64,000 nt of DNA from Bacteroidales bacterium. Its GTDB lineage: Bacteria; Bacteroidota; Bacteroidia; Bacteroidales; Muribaculaceae. Made by a program: the position numbers and the translations under genes. This document shows positions 17,413 to 27,569 of the stretch, one piece after another. The stretch covers positions 23,600 to 87,599 of the forward strand of contig SUXJ01000012.1 of the NCBI GenBank assembly GCA_015061005.1. The letters are read 5' to 3'. The notes beneath the pieces are model-generated. The model was given only the letters and a program-made list of their open reading frames with translations. It had not been told where the DNA came from and did not search any database. How positions within the stretch are numbered: position 1 is the stretch's first letter; each line of letters starts with the position of its first letter.

Positions 17413-19283
17413 TTAGCTTTTTTAAGCACTTTCTTGTTTACTTTCACGGGATAGCGTTCGCGCAGGGTCGTGATCCACTGCTGCTCAAGTTCGGCAATCC
17501 AATCTCCCGTAACTTTGCCTCTCACGTCAGCCACTTCTTCGGGCGCGTCAATCAGATGGCCCAAATATGTAACATAGTTGGCCCAACGACCGCTTAATGC
17601 CGGCTCATGACCGCCAAAAGCCACGTAGTCCACAATTGCATTCTCTCCCTTCGGGAGCACCACGCGCTCTACTCTGATATTCTTCGGGAAATTCTCTTTC
17701 AGCATATCGCCCAGCTGTGACGGCTCGGGTTTGGCAACATCAAGAAACTCCTGAACCTGAGTCATCAGCGAATCACTTGTGGCATAAATGATGTAGCCTT
17801 TCCAGCGAGGTGCTTCAAACGCATACTTTTCACGATTTGCCTGAAAATATGCTTCAAGTTCTTCGGGGTTGGTAGTGGGACGATCCCATACGTTTTGCTG
17901 CATTGACGCAAAAAGCATAAGACCTTCGCTATATTCGCGCGAGAGATTGCGGAATTCGGGATATTTCTGTTCAAGGCGATGATCTTCATAGACCAAAGTC
18001 ACGGAAACCAGCTTCTCGTCAAGCTTCTCTGCCACTTGCGCTTCTTCTGTGTTGCGAGGGTTCATGCGAATCTTGTTTTTCACGAAGTCGGCAATGGTTA
18101 CGATGCTATCACCGACAAAGATTAGCGGCGTCTTATCTTCGGCCATTACCACTGAGGTTGAATCATAGCCAATTTCGCGCACCGATGCCAAGAGAGCGTC
18201 GCGACCCTTGTCGTTGAAACGTGTCTTGTACTCCTTCATCAGCGACTTTCCGCGAGCAATGCGAGGCATTACGCTACGTTTGTCGCGAGAAATGGCCACT
18301 TTGATCTCATCCATAGCCTGCTTGCGCGACTTTGTGCGCGAGTCTATACGCTTGATGATGTGCCAGCCGAAACGAGTCTTAATCGGAGAGCTGATTTCAC
18401 CGTTTTTCATTGAGAACACTGCTTCGTCAAATTCAGGCACCATGCGACCGCGAGCAAACCAATCGAGGTCGCCACCGCGCTGTCCGGATGGACAGTCGCT
18501 AAGTTCCTGAGCAAGAGTTTCAAAACTCTTGCCGGCAAGCAGCTCATTATAGATGCTATCTATTTTAACTTTTGCGGCCGAGTCATCAGCGTTTTCTGCC
18601 ACTTGGACAAGGATATGAGCCGCGTGAACCTCGCCGGCGTTGGGACGACGCGCGTTGACTCTGAGCAGATGTAACCCATAAGGAGTCTCGATTACTTCCG
18701 AGATAGTGCCTACAGCGGTATTATATGCTCCGTCTTCAAACTCAAAGGGATACACACCGGCTGAAATCCAACCGTATGAACCTCCGTTTTTCGCCACGGA
18801 CTGATCAACGCTGTATTGCTTGGCGAGTTCAAGGAAGTCGGTTTTTCCGCTAACCGCCACCGCGCGAATGGAGTCTGCAAATTCCGGACGCGAAAGCGGA
18901 AGCATGATATGATCAATGTTTACGTCTTCAAGAGTGTGAGAATAAGCATCTTCCAGTATTCGTTTCTCTTCCTCCGGGTCTGCCAAGAATGGCAATGATA
19001 GTTCGCGACGATATTGGCGGAAATCCTTGCGATACTCGGCAGTAGTGTCTTGACGTTCGTGGCGGGCCTGAGCAACTTTCAATTTGTAGTCAATGAAGCG
19101 CTGCAAGTACTGCTCCACGCTTTCTTGTTCAAGCTGTTGATCAGCATTTTTATGATATAGATACTCGAACTCGCTGAGAGTGACGGGTTGTCCGTCAACG
19201 GTCATCAAAACCGGGTCTTTGGGCTTTGCAGACGCAGATACAACCGCAGCGCCCGCAAGAAGGGTTACTAAAAGTTTGTTCAT
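17409..19283 (-). CDS. Periplasmic peptidyl-prolyl isomerase with two parvulin domains (SurA/PpiD-like)
   Basis: A 624-residue secreted folding factor. MNKLLVTLLAGAAVVSASA is a signal peptide. A SurA-type N-terminal segment (about 20-115) is followed by parvulin 1 (about 120-215: DHIMLP ... NGGSYGWISAG ... GLHLLRV) and parvulin 2 (about 220-320: AAHILV ... GQRGGDLDWFARG ... GWHIIKR). The second keeps the cleaner active-site pattern. The C-terminal 290 residues are helical with no named domain. The gene lies 21 nt downstream of guaB and overlaps the next SurA-like gene by 4 nt. It should assist beta-barrel and exported protein folding in the periplasm. Confidence 0.87.
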   Translation of the reverse strand: MNKLLVTLLAGAAVVSASAKPKDPVLMTVDGQPVTLSEFEYLYHKNADQQLEQESVEQYLQRFIDYKLKVAQARHERQDTTAEYRKDFRQYRRELSLPFLADPEEEKRILEDAYSHTLEDVNIDHIMLPLSRPEFADSIRAVAVSGKTDFLELAKQYSVDQSVAKNGGSYGWISAGVYPFEFEDGAYNTAVGTISEVIETPYGLHLLRVNARRPNAGEVHAAHILVQVAENADDSAAKVKIDSIYNELLAGKSFETLAQELSDCPSGQRGGDLDWFARGRMVPEFDEAVFSMKNGEISSPIKTRFGWHIIKRIDSRTKSRKQAMDEIKVAISRDKRSVMPRIARGKSLMKEYKTRFNDKGRDALLASVREIGYDSTSVVMAEDKTPLIFVGDSIVTIADFVKNKIRMNPRNTEEAQVAEKLDEKLVSVTLVYEDHRLEQKYPEFRNLSREYSEGLMLFASMQQNVWDRPTTNPEELEAYFQANREKYAFEAPRWKGYIIYATSDSLMTQVQEFLDVAKPEPSQLGDMLKENFPKNIRVERVVLPKGENAIVDYVAFGGHEPALSGRWANYVTYLGHLIDAPEEVADVRGKVTGDWIAELEQQWITTLRERYPVKVNKKVLKKAK

Positions 19284-19304
19284 AGATATAGTGATATTTG
19301 TGTA

Positions 19305-20792
<1,488 letters not shown>

Positions 20793-20823
20793 TCAGTAAT
20801 AAAATGAGGTTTGTTTATTTGTG

Positions 20824-20854
20824 CAAAGATAGATATTTTTTTTAAATCTGCAAA
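20824..20854 (-). promoter_or_regulatory. guaB promoter
   Basis: On the minus strand TTTG (20851-20854), a 19-nt spacer and TATCTTTG (20824-20831) match the Bacteroidetes consensus. The leader would be about 35 nt. Confidence 0.75.
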
Positions 20855-20889
20855 ATGCCGATTTTGGTGCAGAGCAGCATAGAGCGCGC

Positions 20890-21177
20890 TTACGGTAACT
20901 TAACGTCAATCATCAAGATTGCCCACATGGCTATCACAACTGTTACGAACACATCGAACCAACTCCGCCTAATGGCTCCCCAAACAGTATTTTCGCGCTT
21001 GGCGCAGTAAAGTTTGGCAAAGCATACTATCACCGACACGATAGAGGCAATCCCATACACTTCAGTGGTATATGTCCATTCCGCAATGCGAAAACCGGAC
21101 GAAACGAAAAAAAGAAGCATCAAAATCGAACGCGAATGGCGCGCGATTCCTTGAATAAATCCGTTTAACTTTGTCAT
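20890..21177 (-). CDS. Small membrane protein of unknown function
   Basis: A 95-residue ORF with hydrophobic segments at about 17-28, 38-57 and 73-91, basic loops between them, and a start MTKLNGFIQGIARHSRSIL. It resembles small integral membrane proteins of the DoxX-size class, but I recognise no family. It begins 14 nt beyond the U-tract of the upstream gene's terminator and has no clear promoter, so expression would depend on read-through. Uncertain but likely real given its consistent hydrophobic pattern. Confidence 0.5.
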   Translation of the reverse strand: MTKLNGFIQGIARHSRSILMLLFFVSSGFRIAEWTYTTEVYGIASIVSVIVCFAKLYCAKRENTVWGAIRRSWFDVFVTVVIAMWAILMIDVKLP

Positions 21178-21191
21178 AAATCAATCTTAAG

Positions 21192-21236
21192 AAAAAAGGC
21201 ATTTGGAGTTGCATCTGTTCGTCAACTCCAAATGCC
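21192..21236 (-). terminator. Terminator of the 21252 gene
   Basis: A perfect 14-bp stem (21198-21211 with 21223-21236) and a U6 tail on the minus strand lie 15 nt after the stop. Confidence 0.9.
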
Positions 21237-21251
21237 GTAATAATAACCCTT

Positions 21252-22148
21252 TTACTGTCTTTTTATCACTTTTTTGCCATTAATAATAAAAAAGCCTTTG
21301 CCGGGGTTCACCACCCGACGACCTTGAAGGTCATAGACCGTCTCCGATGCTTCATCAACTCCGACTGCCACTTCGCCGATTCCGCTCTCGCCCTTCTGAA
21401 GATATTCCACTCTCTCAACGTTGGTTATATCCGGGCGATACATCGCGGCATAACTGCCCTCGGGCAGCGTCAGAGTGTATTCCGCACCCTCATCGAACGT
21501 GATCGCCGGAAAATCCACCGTACACATGCTCAAGTTGAAATCATGATAATCCACAGTGGCCGCATACCGGCCTATCACTTCGCCGTTGCGCTTCAGAATC
21601 CATTGCGGCTCGCCAACCGCCACCACTGCAGCAGCAATTGTCAACTCAAGCCCAACATAGCGCTTGTCGGTAGTCGAAACATACTTCGGAGTCACCTTAC
21701 TCACGTAATCTATGCTTGCCGGGACCTTAAAGCGAACCGAAATATCTTCATTAATCTGCGTCGGGTCTGACTTCAGGGCAACCGAATTTGCCTTCAGAGT
21801 GAAAACATACTCCTCACCCTTAGGCAGATTCACTTCGGGGAAATCAATGTAAAGCATGTCGGCATTGCCCGTGTACCAATCTTCGGGTTCAGCGAGTTCC
21901 AAGCCCGAAGCCGTCGCCACCACTTCTCCGCCGCAAGTAACCACTGCTTCAGCTCCCTCGTTAATCACAATCTTATCGGCAAACTCCATGCCGCAGCCGG
22001 TCCATGGTGTCAACATAACATAGCCGTCTTCAAAATACGGCGAACCAACACCCATCATTCCTGCAGTAATACTATTAGGCACCAATCCTTGACCATAAGC
22101 CGAAAGTGACGCAACCACAGCCAAACAAACAAATATAATCTTCTTCAT
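21252..22148 (-). CDS. Secreted protein with short T9SS sorting domain
   Basis: A 298-residue exported protein. The ATG at 22146-22148 gives the signal peptide MKKIIFVCLAVVASLSAYGQ; an in-frame start 16 codons upstream would place hydrophilic residues before it and overlap the promoter. The body contains two or three Ig-like beta segments (about 60-140 and 150-250) with no recognised family. The end, ETVYDLQGRRVVNPGKG then FFIINGKKVIKRQ, is a short T9SS-type sorting motif, very similar to those at 4574 and at the right window edge. It has its own promoter and terminator, so it is monocistronic although it follows a subtilase operon. Confidence 0.82.
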   Translation of the reverse strand: MKKIIFVCLAVVASLSAYGQGLVPNSITAGMMGVGSPYFEDGYVMLTPWTGCGMEFADKIVINEGAEAVVTCGGEVVATASGLELAEPEDWYTGNADMLYIDFPEVNLPKGEEYVFTLKANSVALKSDPTQINEDISVRFKVPASIDYVSKVTPKYVSTTDKRYVGLELTIAAAVVAVGEPQWILKRNGEVIGRYAATVDYHDFNLSMCTVDFPAITFDEGAEYTLTLPEGSYAAMYRPDITNVERVEYLQKGESGIGEVAVGVDEASETVYDLQGRRVVNPGKGFFIINGKKVIKRQ

Positions 22149-22165
22149 AATCATGAAATTTTGTA

Positions 22166-22197
22166 CAAATATAGACATAATATTATTTAATTCCAAA
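22166..22197 (-). promoter_or_regulatory. Promoter of the 21252 gene
   Basis: On the minus strand TTTG (22194-22197), a 20-nt spacer and TATATTTG (22166-22173) fit the consensus. It begins immediately before the subtilase stop codon. Confidence 0.75.
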
Positions 22198-22198
22198 T

Positions 22199-23554
22199 TT
22201 AAGGTTTAGGAGTATTTCTAATTGCCTCATACGCATTAACTCGACCATAACCGGCTTGCGGACTCCAGATTCCGAATTCATTTTCCTCCGTATCACACAG
22301 GGCTGGAATCCCACTTGTATTTACAGCCAAAATTTGTCTTACCTCGTCTATCGTAAGGGTTGGATTGCGTTCTAACATCAGAGCGACCACTCCCGCAACG
22401 TGAGGACAAGCCATTGAAGTACCGCTTTCCACAGCAATTTCATCATTGGGGAAGGTTGACCAAATTGCGTCTCCCGGTGCACAAATAAACATATTATCGC
22501 CAATAGAACTAAATATTGCCAAGGATCCGTTAACATCAGTAGCTCCAACTGCTATAACCTCCTCTCTATAATTTGCGGGAAACGCCATATCGTTATTTAT
22601 AACATTTCCCCATTCGTCTAAAATTGCATTGCCGGCAGCGCATACTATAATACACCCTTTCCCATTTCGACCATTAAGTATCGCATCATCTAACGCATCA
22701 GCAATCTTATCAGAAAATGGAGATGACCACGAACACGATATTACGTCTGCACCGTTTCTCGACGCCCAATTGATTGCTCTTGCCAAGCCAGCGACAACTC
22801 TCTCCTTTGGGTACCTAAAATCCATACCAGCCGCCATAATTTTTGCATCAGGCGCGACTCCGGTCACAAAGATTCCGTTATTTCTAACTGCCGCAGCAAT
22901 ACCTGCACAATGCGTGCCATGATCCCCTACCGGGATCGGGTATCCGCTATAATCGCAATTATATGTCATTATAATGTTATCTTTCAAGTCTACGTGATTC
23001 ACATCAATTCCATTGTCAATTATTGCGATTTTAACTCCGCGGCCACTCGCATATGTCCATGCCCGACTAATATCGACATCATCGCCAACACTGGTCATAT
23101 TGCATAGATTCCACTGTTTTCGCACATCAGGGTCATAGGAAATTTGAAGAGCATCAAAACTAAAATCCGGCTCTGCAGCCGCAAAATCTCCGGTTTCATA
23201 TATGAAATTGGCTATTGAGAGCGCCATTTCTTTTGGTTGAGTTGTGACTTGCAAGGTATACCATAGCGGCATATATTCATCATGATTCACAATTTGAAGT
23301 TGCTGCTCCTGTGCCAAATTTTGAAGCGATACAGAGTCTGCCAACTCGTTTAATTTAACGTATAGATAACCTGTTGGGATAAGTTCCATACCACGCTCAT
23401 CATAAAACACAGATTCATCATTTATCGCACGAGAGTTGTCATTCCCATCCTTTTCTATAAGCGGCATTTGCTCACCTCTGAAGTAATAATAATTTTGGGC
23501 ACTAATTGCTGACGTTGCAAACACCAATATACTTATTATATTTAATCTTTTCAT
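22199..23554 (-). CDS. Secreted subtilisin-family (S8) serine protease
   Basis: A 451-residue exported protease. Signal peptide MKRLNIISILVFATSAISAQ; a propeptide-like region spans about 21-145; the catalytic domain spans about 155-445. The triad is D180 (IAIIDNGID), H212 (DHGTHCAG) and S380 (GTSMACPHVAG), with oxyanion N309 (AAGN). All key residues are present, so it should be active. The protein ends NTPKP right after the catalytic domain with no T9SS sorting domain, unlike its operon partner, so it may stay periplasmic or be exported another way. It follows a T9SS protein (13-nt gap) and a DUF3244 protein. The three likely form one operon. Confidence 0.92.
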   Translation of the reverse strand: MKRLNIISILVFATSAISAQNYYYFRGEQMPLIEKDGNDNSRAINDESVFYDERGMELIPTGYLYVKLNELADSVSLQNLAQEQQLQIVNHDEYMPLWYTLQVTTQPKEMALSIANFIYETGDFAAAEPDFSFDALQISYDPDVRKQWNLCNMTSVGDDVDISRAWTYASGRGVKIAIIDNGIDVNHVDLKDNIIMTYNCDYSGYPIPVGDHGTHCAGIAAAVRNNGIFVTGVAPDAKIMAAGMDFRYPKERVVAGLARAINWASRNGADVISCSWSSPFSDKIADALDDAILNGRNGKGCIIVCAAGNAILDEWGNVINNDMAFPANYREEVIAVGATDVNGSLAIFSSIGDNMFICAPGDAIWSTFPNDEIAVESGTSMACPHVAGVVALMLERNPTLTIDEVRQILAVNTSGIPALCDTEENEFGIWSPQAGYGRVNAYEAIRNTPKP

Positions 23555-23567
23555 AATGTCTTAGATT

Positions 23568-25211
23568 TTATTTAACGGCGATTTTCTTATTTACACAGCC
23601 ATTGGTTGTTCTTACAGAGAGGATATACACCCCGGGAGAAGTAATACCAACATGATTGGTTTTGACTCTATAGAAATTCCCTTTAACATTCGAGGAACCA
23701 ACTAATCTTCCGGAAATGCTATATACGGAAACATGACTAATTACATCTTGCGAGCGCATAACAATGTCATCACCCAAAGGAACTATCCCGGGCACAATTA
23801 TTGACTCTCCTTTTTCAATTTGACTTATCGAAGCTTGCTGCTCCGATTTCCGTTGCCTATCTTTCCGCATTACTGCGTTTGCCGACTCCTCTTCCGTTGA
23901 TTTATAGACATAAACATCGCATGTTGAAACCGGGCTCTGCGAGGAATAGCTGCTAAAACTGATTTCGGTTACAGGATAGATGTAATTCTGCTCAATATGG
24001 GAATTAAACGAGAGTCTATTTGAAAGCCCAATAGTGTAATCGTCATTATACCCCACAACCCTTCCGGCGGCAGCTCCATGAATGAAAACCATTGGATCAT
24101 CTGCCATTGCATTAGCGCCAATCACCTCAGTGCAGTAGGTAAAATCATCTGAAGGAATCGTACAATTGCCCCTAACATAACAAATCGGCACATCATCATA
24201 ATTATAGGTGCCGTTAATATTGACATCGGCAACACTTAGTTGATTCTGCCTATACGGCCGAAGACGAATTAAATAGTAGCCGCTCTTAGGTATAGGCACA
24301 TATTTACATGCGCTATATAGATCACCATCTGCTTCTGAGGCACCTTGCCAATTCAGTCCTTGCATTTCTTCCGACGATGCAGCGTATTTAAGCATTTGAA
24401 TCGGTTTCAAACTTGGCAACTGTGTGGGTATTGAATCAAAATAGCCAAAGTTTGTCGCCGAATTTGATACATTGTTGTTAAACAAAAGGGGGCGAAGAAA
24501 CAACGGCCCGGGCTCAATTGGCTCCGCAATCAGCGTATCAGGCTCTATTTCACCCAAGATTGCTTCAAAAACTATATCCACGTAATGCGGTTCGGGACTG
24601 GAGGTTGTAATGCAGATTTCCTCACCTTTTTGACAATAAATAGATTTAAAAAAATTATATTGTAATGTTTTATTGAGCACCCTATATTGCAACTGAAAAT
24701 CAGAGTCAACATCTTCAGTATCGGATAAAACAACTTCATCTCCGACTACTGCTCCGTAAAATGCAGAATCAAGATACTCGTTATAAACTTGCGGATTGCT
24801 GCCAAATTCAGATGATTCAAGTGACACACTAACGGACTCAACAGAAGGTAATTCCGGAAAAACGGTTGCCACGCTTATCGTATTTATCCCCTGATTAAGC
24901 GAAATCTGATCGTAATTATCCAAAACTGCAGATTGCCAATTTGGTTCAGAGGGCGTTATGTTGTCAATAAATTCTCCATTAACGAATACCTTAAATTGAG
25001 TGTATTCATCGTTGGCATAGCGAGCCGGCATAAGCCAGAAATCCACATAGTAATTATTTGCCTCCTCACATTCAACAACGAAATGTTTATAGGCAAATTC
25101 CCTATCAATACTTTCGTAGGTTTGACTCACAATAGGTGCTGATTGAGCATAAAGGCATGAGGCACCTTGCGCAAGGGCTAATATTAACCCTATGTAATTG
25201 TTAATTCTCAT
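23568..25211 (-). CDS. T9SS-secreted protein of unknown function in the subtilase operon
   Basis: A 547-residue exported protein (signal peptide MRINNYIGLILALAQGASCL then YAQ). The body is beta-rich (YYVDFWLMPARYA, FKVFVNGEFIDNI) and acidic and resembles nothing I can name. The last 80 residues are a classic T9SS type A sorting domain (VISHVSVYSISGRLVGS ... GVYILSVRTTNGCVNKKIAVK). It lies between a DUF3244 gene (11 nt upstream) and a subtilase (13 nt downstream). A partner, substrate-presenting or inhibitor role toward the protease is possible but not shown. Confidence 0.8.
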   Translation of the reverse strand: MRINNYIGLILALAQGASCLYAQSAPIVSQTYESIDREFAYKHFVVECEEANNYYVDFWLMPARYANDEYTQFKVFVNGEFIDNITPSEPNWQSAVLDNYDQISLNQGINTISVATVFPELPSVESVSVSLESSEFGSNPQVYNEYLDSAFYGAVVGDEVVLSDTEDVDSDFQLQYRVLNKTLQYNFFKSIYCQKGEEICITTSSPEPHYVDIVFEAILGEIEPDTLIAEPIEPGPLFLRPLLFNNNVSNSATNFGYFDSIPTQLPSLKPIQMLKYAASSEEMQGLNWQGASEADGDLYSACKYVPIPKSGYYLIRLRPYRQNQLSVADVNINGTYNYDDVPICYVRGNCTIPSDDFTYCTEVIGANAMADDPMVFIHGAAAGRVVGYNDDYTIGLSNRLSFNSHIEQNYIYPVTEISFSSYSSQSPVSTCDVYVYKSTEEESANAVMRKDRQRKSEQQASISQIEKGESIIVPGIVPLGDDIVMRSQDVISHVSVYSISGRLVGSSNVKGNFYRVKTNHVGITSPGVYILSVRTTNGCVNKKIAVK

Positions 25212-25222
25212 GGTGTTAACTA

Positions 25223-25606
25223 TTATTGATTATTGACGTGATACTCGCCGTAGTAAGTTTCGCCATTTGAAAGCGTACATGTCACATTAAAGTCACTTAA
25301 CTGACCAATGTATATCCCTTCACGTGCTTGACTTCCCAAAACAATTTCATTAAAAATCTCGAAACTGCTATCCGCGAGAACTTCAACTTGTAAACAATCG
25401 GAATCTTCATATAACAAATATAGAGTCGAGCCATCATAATAACCTTCAAACGTCGGCATTGGCGTTCGAGGGCGATTCTCCGGTTCAAGTTTTTTATTGG
25501 GATCATCTAACCTATCAAAGCGAATGGTTGACATCACCGGTTGCGGTCTATCAGTAAAACCGCAAAACAAAAATACGATTGAGATAAAAAAGATTATTTT
25601 ACGCAT
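25223..25606 (-). CDS. Small secreted DUF3244-like protein
   Basis: A 127-residue exported protein: signal peptide MRKIIFFISIVFLFCGFTD, then a beta-sandwich-like domain (PMPTFEGYYDGSTLYLLYED ... CTLSNGETYYGEYHV) of the DUF3244 type, small Bacteroidetes periplasmic or secreted proteins often encoded next to secreted proteases. A role as protease inhibitor or propeptide-like chaperone has been suggested for such neighbours; here it is inference. It is the first gene of the operon and has a good promoter. Confidence 0.7.
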   Translation of the reverse strand: MRKIIFFISIVFLFCGFTDRPQPVMSTIRFDRLDDPNKKLEPENRPRTPMPTFEGYYDGSTLYLLYEDSDCLQVEVLADSSFEIFNEIVLGSQAREGIYIGQLSDFNVTCTLSNGETYYGEYHVNNQ

Positions 25607-25629
25607 ATTGATTAAAAAATTGGTTTCCG

Positions 25630-25662
25630 CAAATATACTACACTATTTCATGAAAATACAAA
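25630..25662 (-). promoter_or_regulatory. Promoter of the DUF3244-T9SS-subtilase operon
   Basis: On the minus strand TTTG (25659-25662), a 21-nt spacer and TATATTTG (25630-25637) fit the consensus; the leader is about 20 nt. Confidence 0.7.
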
Positions 25663-25751
25663 TTTCGCGCAAATTACAGTTAGCTGCTAATCATCTGAAT
25701 ATTAGCGCATTACAAACCACTTTTACACCAAAAATATTACAGTCAAAAGCA

Positions 25752-25791
25752 GTCGAGCCTAAAGGCTGATTTATAGCACTTTAGACTCGAC
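25752..25791 (-). terminator. Terminator of the TPR-HTH regulator gene
   Basis: A 13-bp stem (25752-25764 with 25779-25791, one G-U pair) followed by TGCTTTT on the minus strand, 21 nt after the stop. It separates the regulator from the protease operon. Confidence 0.75.
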
Positions 25792-25811
25792 ACGGAAAAT
25801 TAGCGATTTCT

Positions 25812-27497
25812 TTACGGCTCTAACTTTTTAAATATATTTAACAATTTTGCCTGAAATTCTTCGTCAAATCCCGCATTTTGCAACCGTTCTCTTATTCTAA
25901 AACGGTGCACTGAGATATAATTTGAGGTCTGATTCGTTATGATCGAAATGATATTTACAGAAAATCCTGCGTAGAAATAGATTAAAATATCAAGATCAAT
26001 ATCACGCAAAATTTTCAAATCTCTTATCCGCGCTATCAGGTTATCATAATGACGATTGATGCTCTGCTCAAGTAATTTTAATAGCTTCTTACCCGATAGT
26101 TCCTTGACCAACATTCTTATCTGCCCCGTAATCCTATCTTGCTCTACATCTGTATTGGCGTTCTTATAAAGTTCACTCAATATTATAAGTAACTCCAATC
26201 TGGCAGAAAGCATAGTATCTTCAGAATTTGTCTTAATCGAATTTTGAAGTGCCTCAACCTTGCAGTTTAGCGACTCGCGCTCAAAAGACGCATTTTCATA
26301 CTTTTCATAGAGACGACCATATTCTGCCTGCAATGCATATATTTGTTTCTCAAAAATTGCTTTCTTACGTGCTTTATTTTGAAACAAAATAACTGTAATC
26401 AGACAAAATATAAATATAATAAATAATGATACATATAGTGTGTTTCTGACAGATTCTCGCTTCTTATTGAGAGCATTCATATCTCTTTCATGAATATAAT
26501 TTAACCCATCTGTATATGACTGCGGAACCATTGTCAGCTGGTAGAAAGTATTGCTCTCTTCCAGTTCTCGTTCATATAACTCCTCATATTTGATATAATC
26601 TTCATATCTCTTTTCCGCCTTTGCCAAACGGGCAGAAACCCAATTATAAGCTGTTATGTCCGAACCGACTTTGATCATACGCTCAGCATGATTCAACAAA
26701 AGGCGAGCCTGATCCAAGTCCCCTCCAGTCTCAATAATATTTCTGGCACGCTGACTGCACAACCACGAATCTTCATTGAGTGATGGATTTACCTTAAGCA
26801 CTGAATCCAATTTATTGTCATCGCGAGTAAAACAATAATACCAAGCACTAACACTTGATGAATATTTGGGATTGTCAATCGTTTCTATAATCTTTGCAGC
26901 CTCATCAAATAGCCTTGCGGTCAACAACGCATTAGCCAAATGAAACGATGCAAGCATGGCATTCGTGCTATCGTTCGCCAACAAGAACATTTTGCGCGCC
27001 TTATAGGCGTAATCGATTTCCGCCTGATTGGATTGTAACAGGCCGCTATTATAAAACATTATTGACGCAGCAAGTCCGGCAAATTTGTACTCGCCAAGTC
27101 GATTAGCAAGTGTATCAGCCATCGCTGCATAACGCAGACTTTGCAGGTAGTTTTTGGCATTGTGAATTACTACTGATTTGTAGTAGGCGGCTTGCATCAG
27201 ACGGCGGTCATCGTCCGTATTGCGATAGTAATCAAACGCTATATTGATAAGCGAATCATCGGCAACATCGATATAGTTTTTATCGTAGGCTTGGCTCAAT
27301 AAAAGGGCATGACGCGCACGCAGTTCGCCTTTCAGAGGGCGAGAGTCAATAGCATTCAGGAGCGTCAGCGCAGAATCGGGACTCTGATCCATCAACGACT
27401 CAGCCTGAGTGAGCTGCCGCTCGGCGATGCGAGACGTGCACCCCACCGCAGCCATAGCACACATTATAACAAAAACTATTCGACAAATCTGTATCAT
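25812..27497 (-). CDS. Membrane-anchored TPR regulator with C-terminal HTH
   Basis: A 561-residue predicted signalling protein. The ATG at 27495-27497 yields a lipoprotein-type signal (IVFVIMCAMAAVGC, Cys20); an in-frame start 13 codons upstream would extend the hydrophobic leader. Residues 25-340 are helical TPR-like repeats (ALTLLNAIDSRPLKGELRARH, ALLTARLFDEAAKII). A transmembrane helix lies at about 370-392 (TLYVSLFIIFIFCLITVILF), a coiled coil at about 395-445, and a LuxR/sigma-4-like HTH at about 505-550 (DLDILIYFYAGFSVNIISII ... YISVHRFRIRERL). This layout (periplasmic TPR, one TM, cytoplasmic HTH) is common in Bacteroidetes regulators. It is encoded directly upstream of the secreted protease operon and may control it; that is inference. 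Confidence 0.8.
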   Translation of the reverse strand: MIQICRIVFVIMCAMAAVGCTSRIAERQLTQAESLMDQSPDSALTLLNAIDSRPLKGELRARHALLLSQAYDKNYIDVADDSLINIAFDYYRNTDDDRRLMQAAYYKSVVIHNAKNYLQSLRYAAMADTLANRLGEYKFAGLAASIMFYNSGLLQSNQAEIDYAYKARKMFLLANDSTNAMLASFHLANALLTARLFDEAAKIIETIDNPKYSSSVSAWYYCFTRDDNKLDSVLKVNPSLNEDSWLCSQRARNIIETGGDLDQARLLLNHAERMIKVGSDITAYNWVSARLAKAEKRYEDYIKYEELYERELEESNTFYQLTMVPQSYTDGLNYIHERDMNALNKKRESVRNTLYVSLFIIFIFCLITVILFQNKARKKAIFEKQIYALQAEYGRLYEKYENASFERESLNCKVEALQNSIKTNSEDTMLSARLELLIILSELYKNANTDVEQDRITGQIRMLVKELSGKKLLKLLEQSINRHYDNLIARIRDLKILRDIDLDILIYFYAGFSVNIISIITNQTSNYISVHRFRIRERLQNAGFDEEFQAKLLNIFKKLEP

Positions 27498-27529
27498 AAA
27501 AATTATTAGTAAAGAGCAGAAAAGAAAGA

Positions 27530-27549
27530 GCGGCACCCAAAGGCGCCGC
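27530..27549 (-). terminator. Terminator after pfp
   Basis: An 8-bp G/C-rich stem (27530-27537 with 27542-27549, one G-U pair) followed by TCTTTCTTTTC on the minus strand, 20 nt after the stop. Confidence 0.7.
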
Positions 27550-27569
27550 CCTATTATCGGAAGAGGAAA

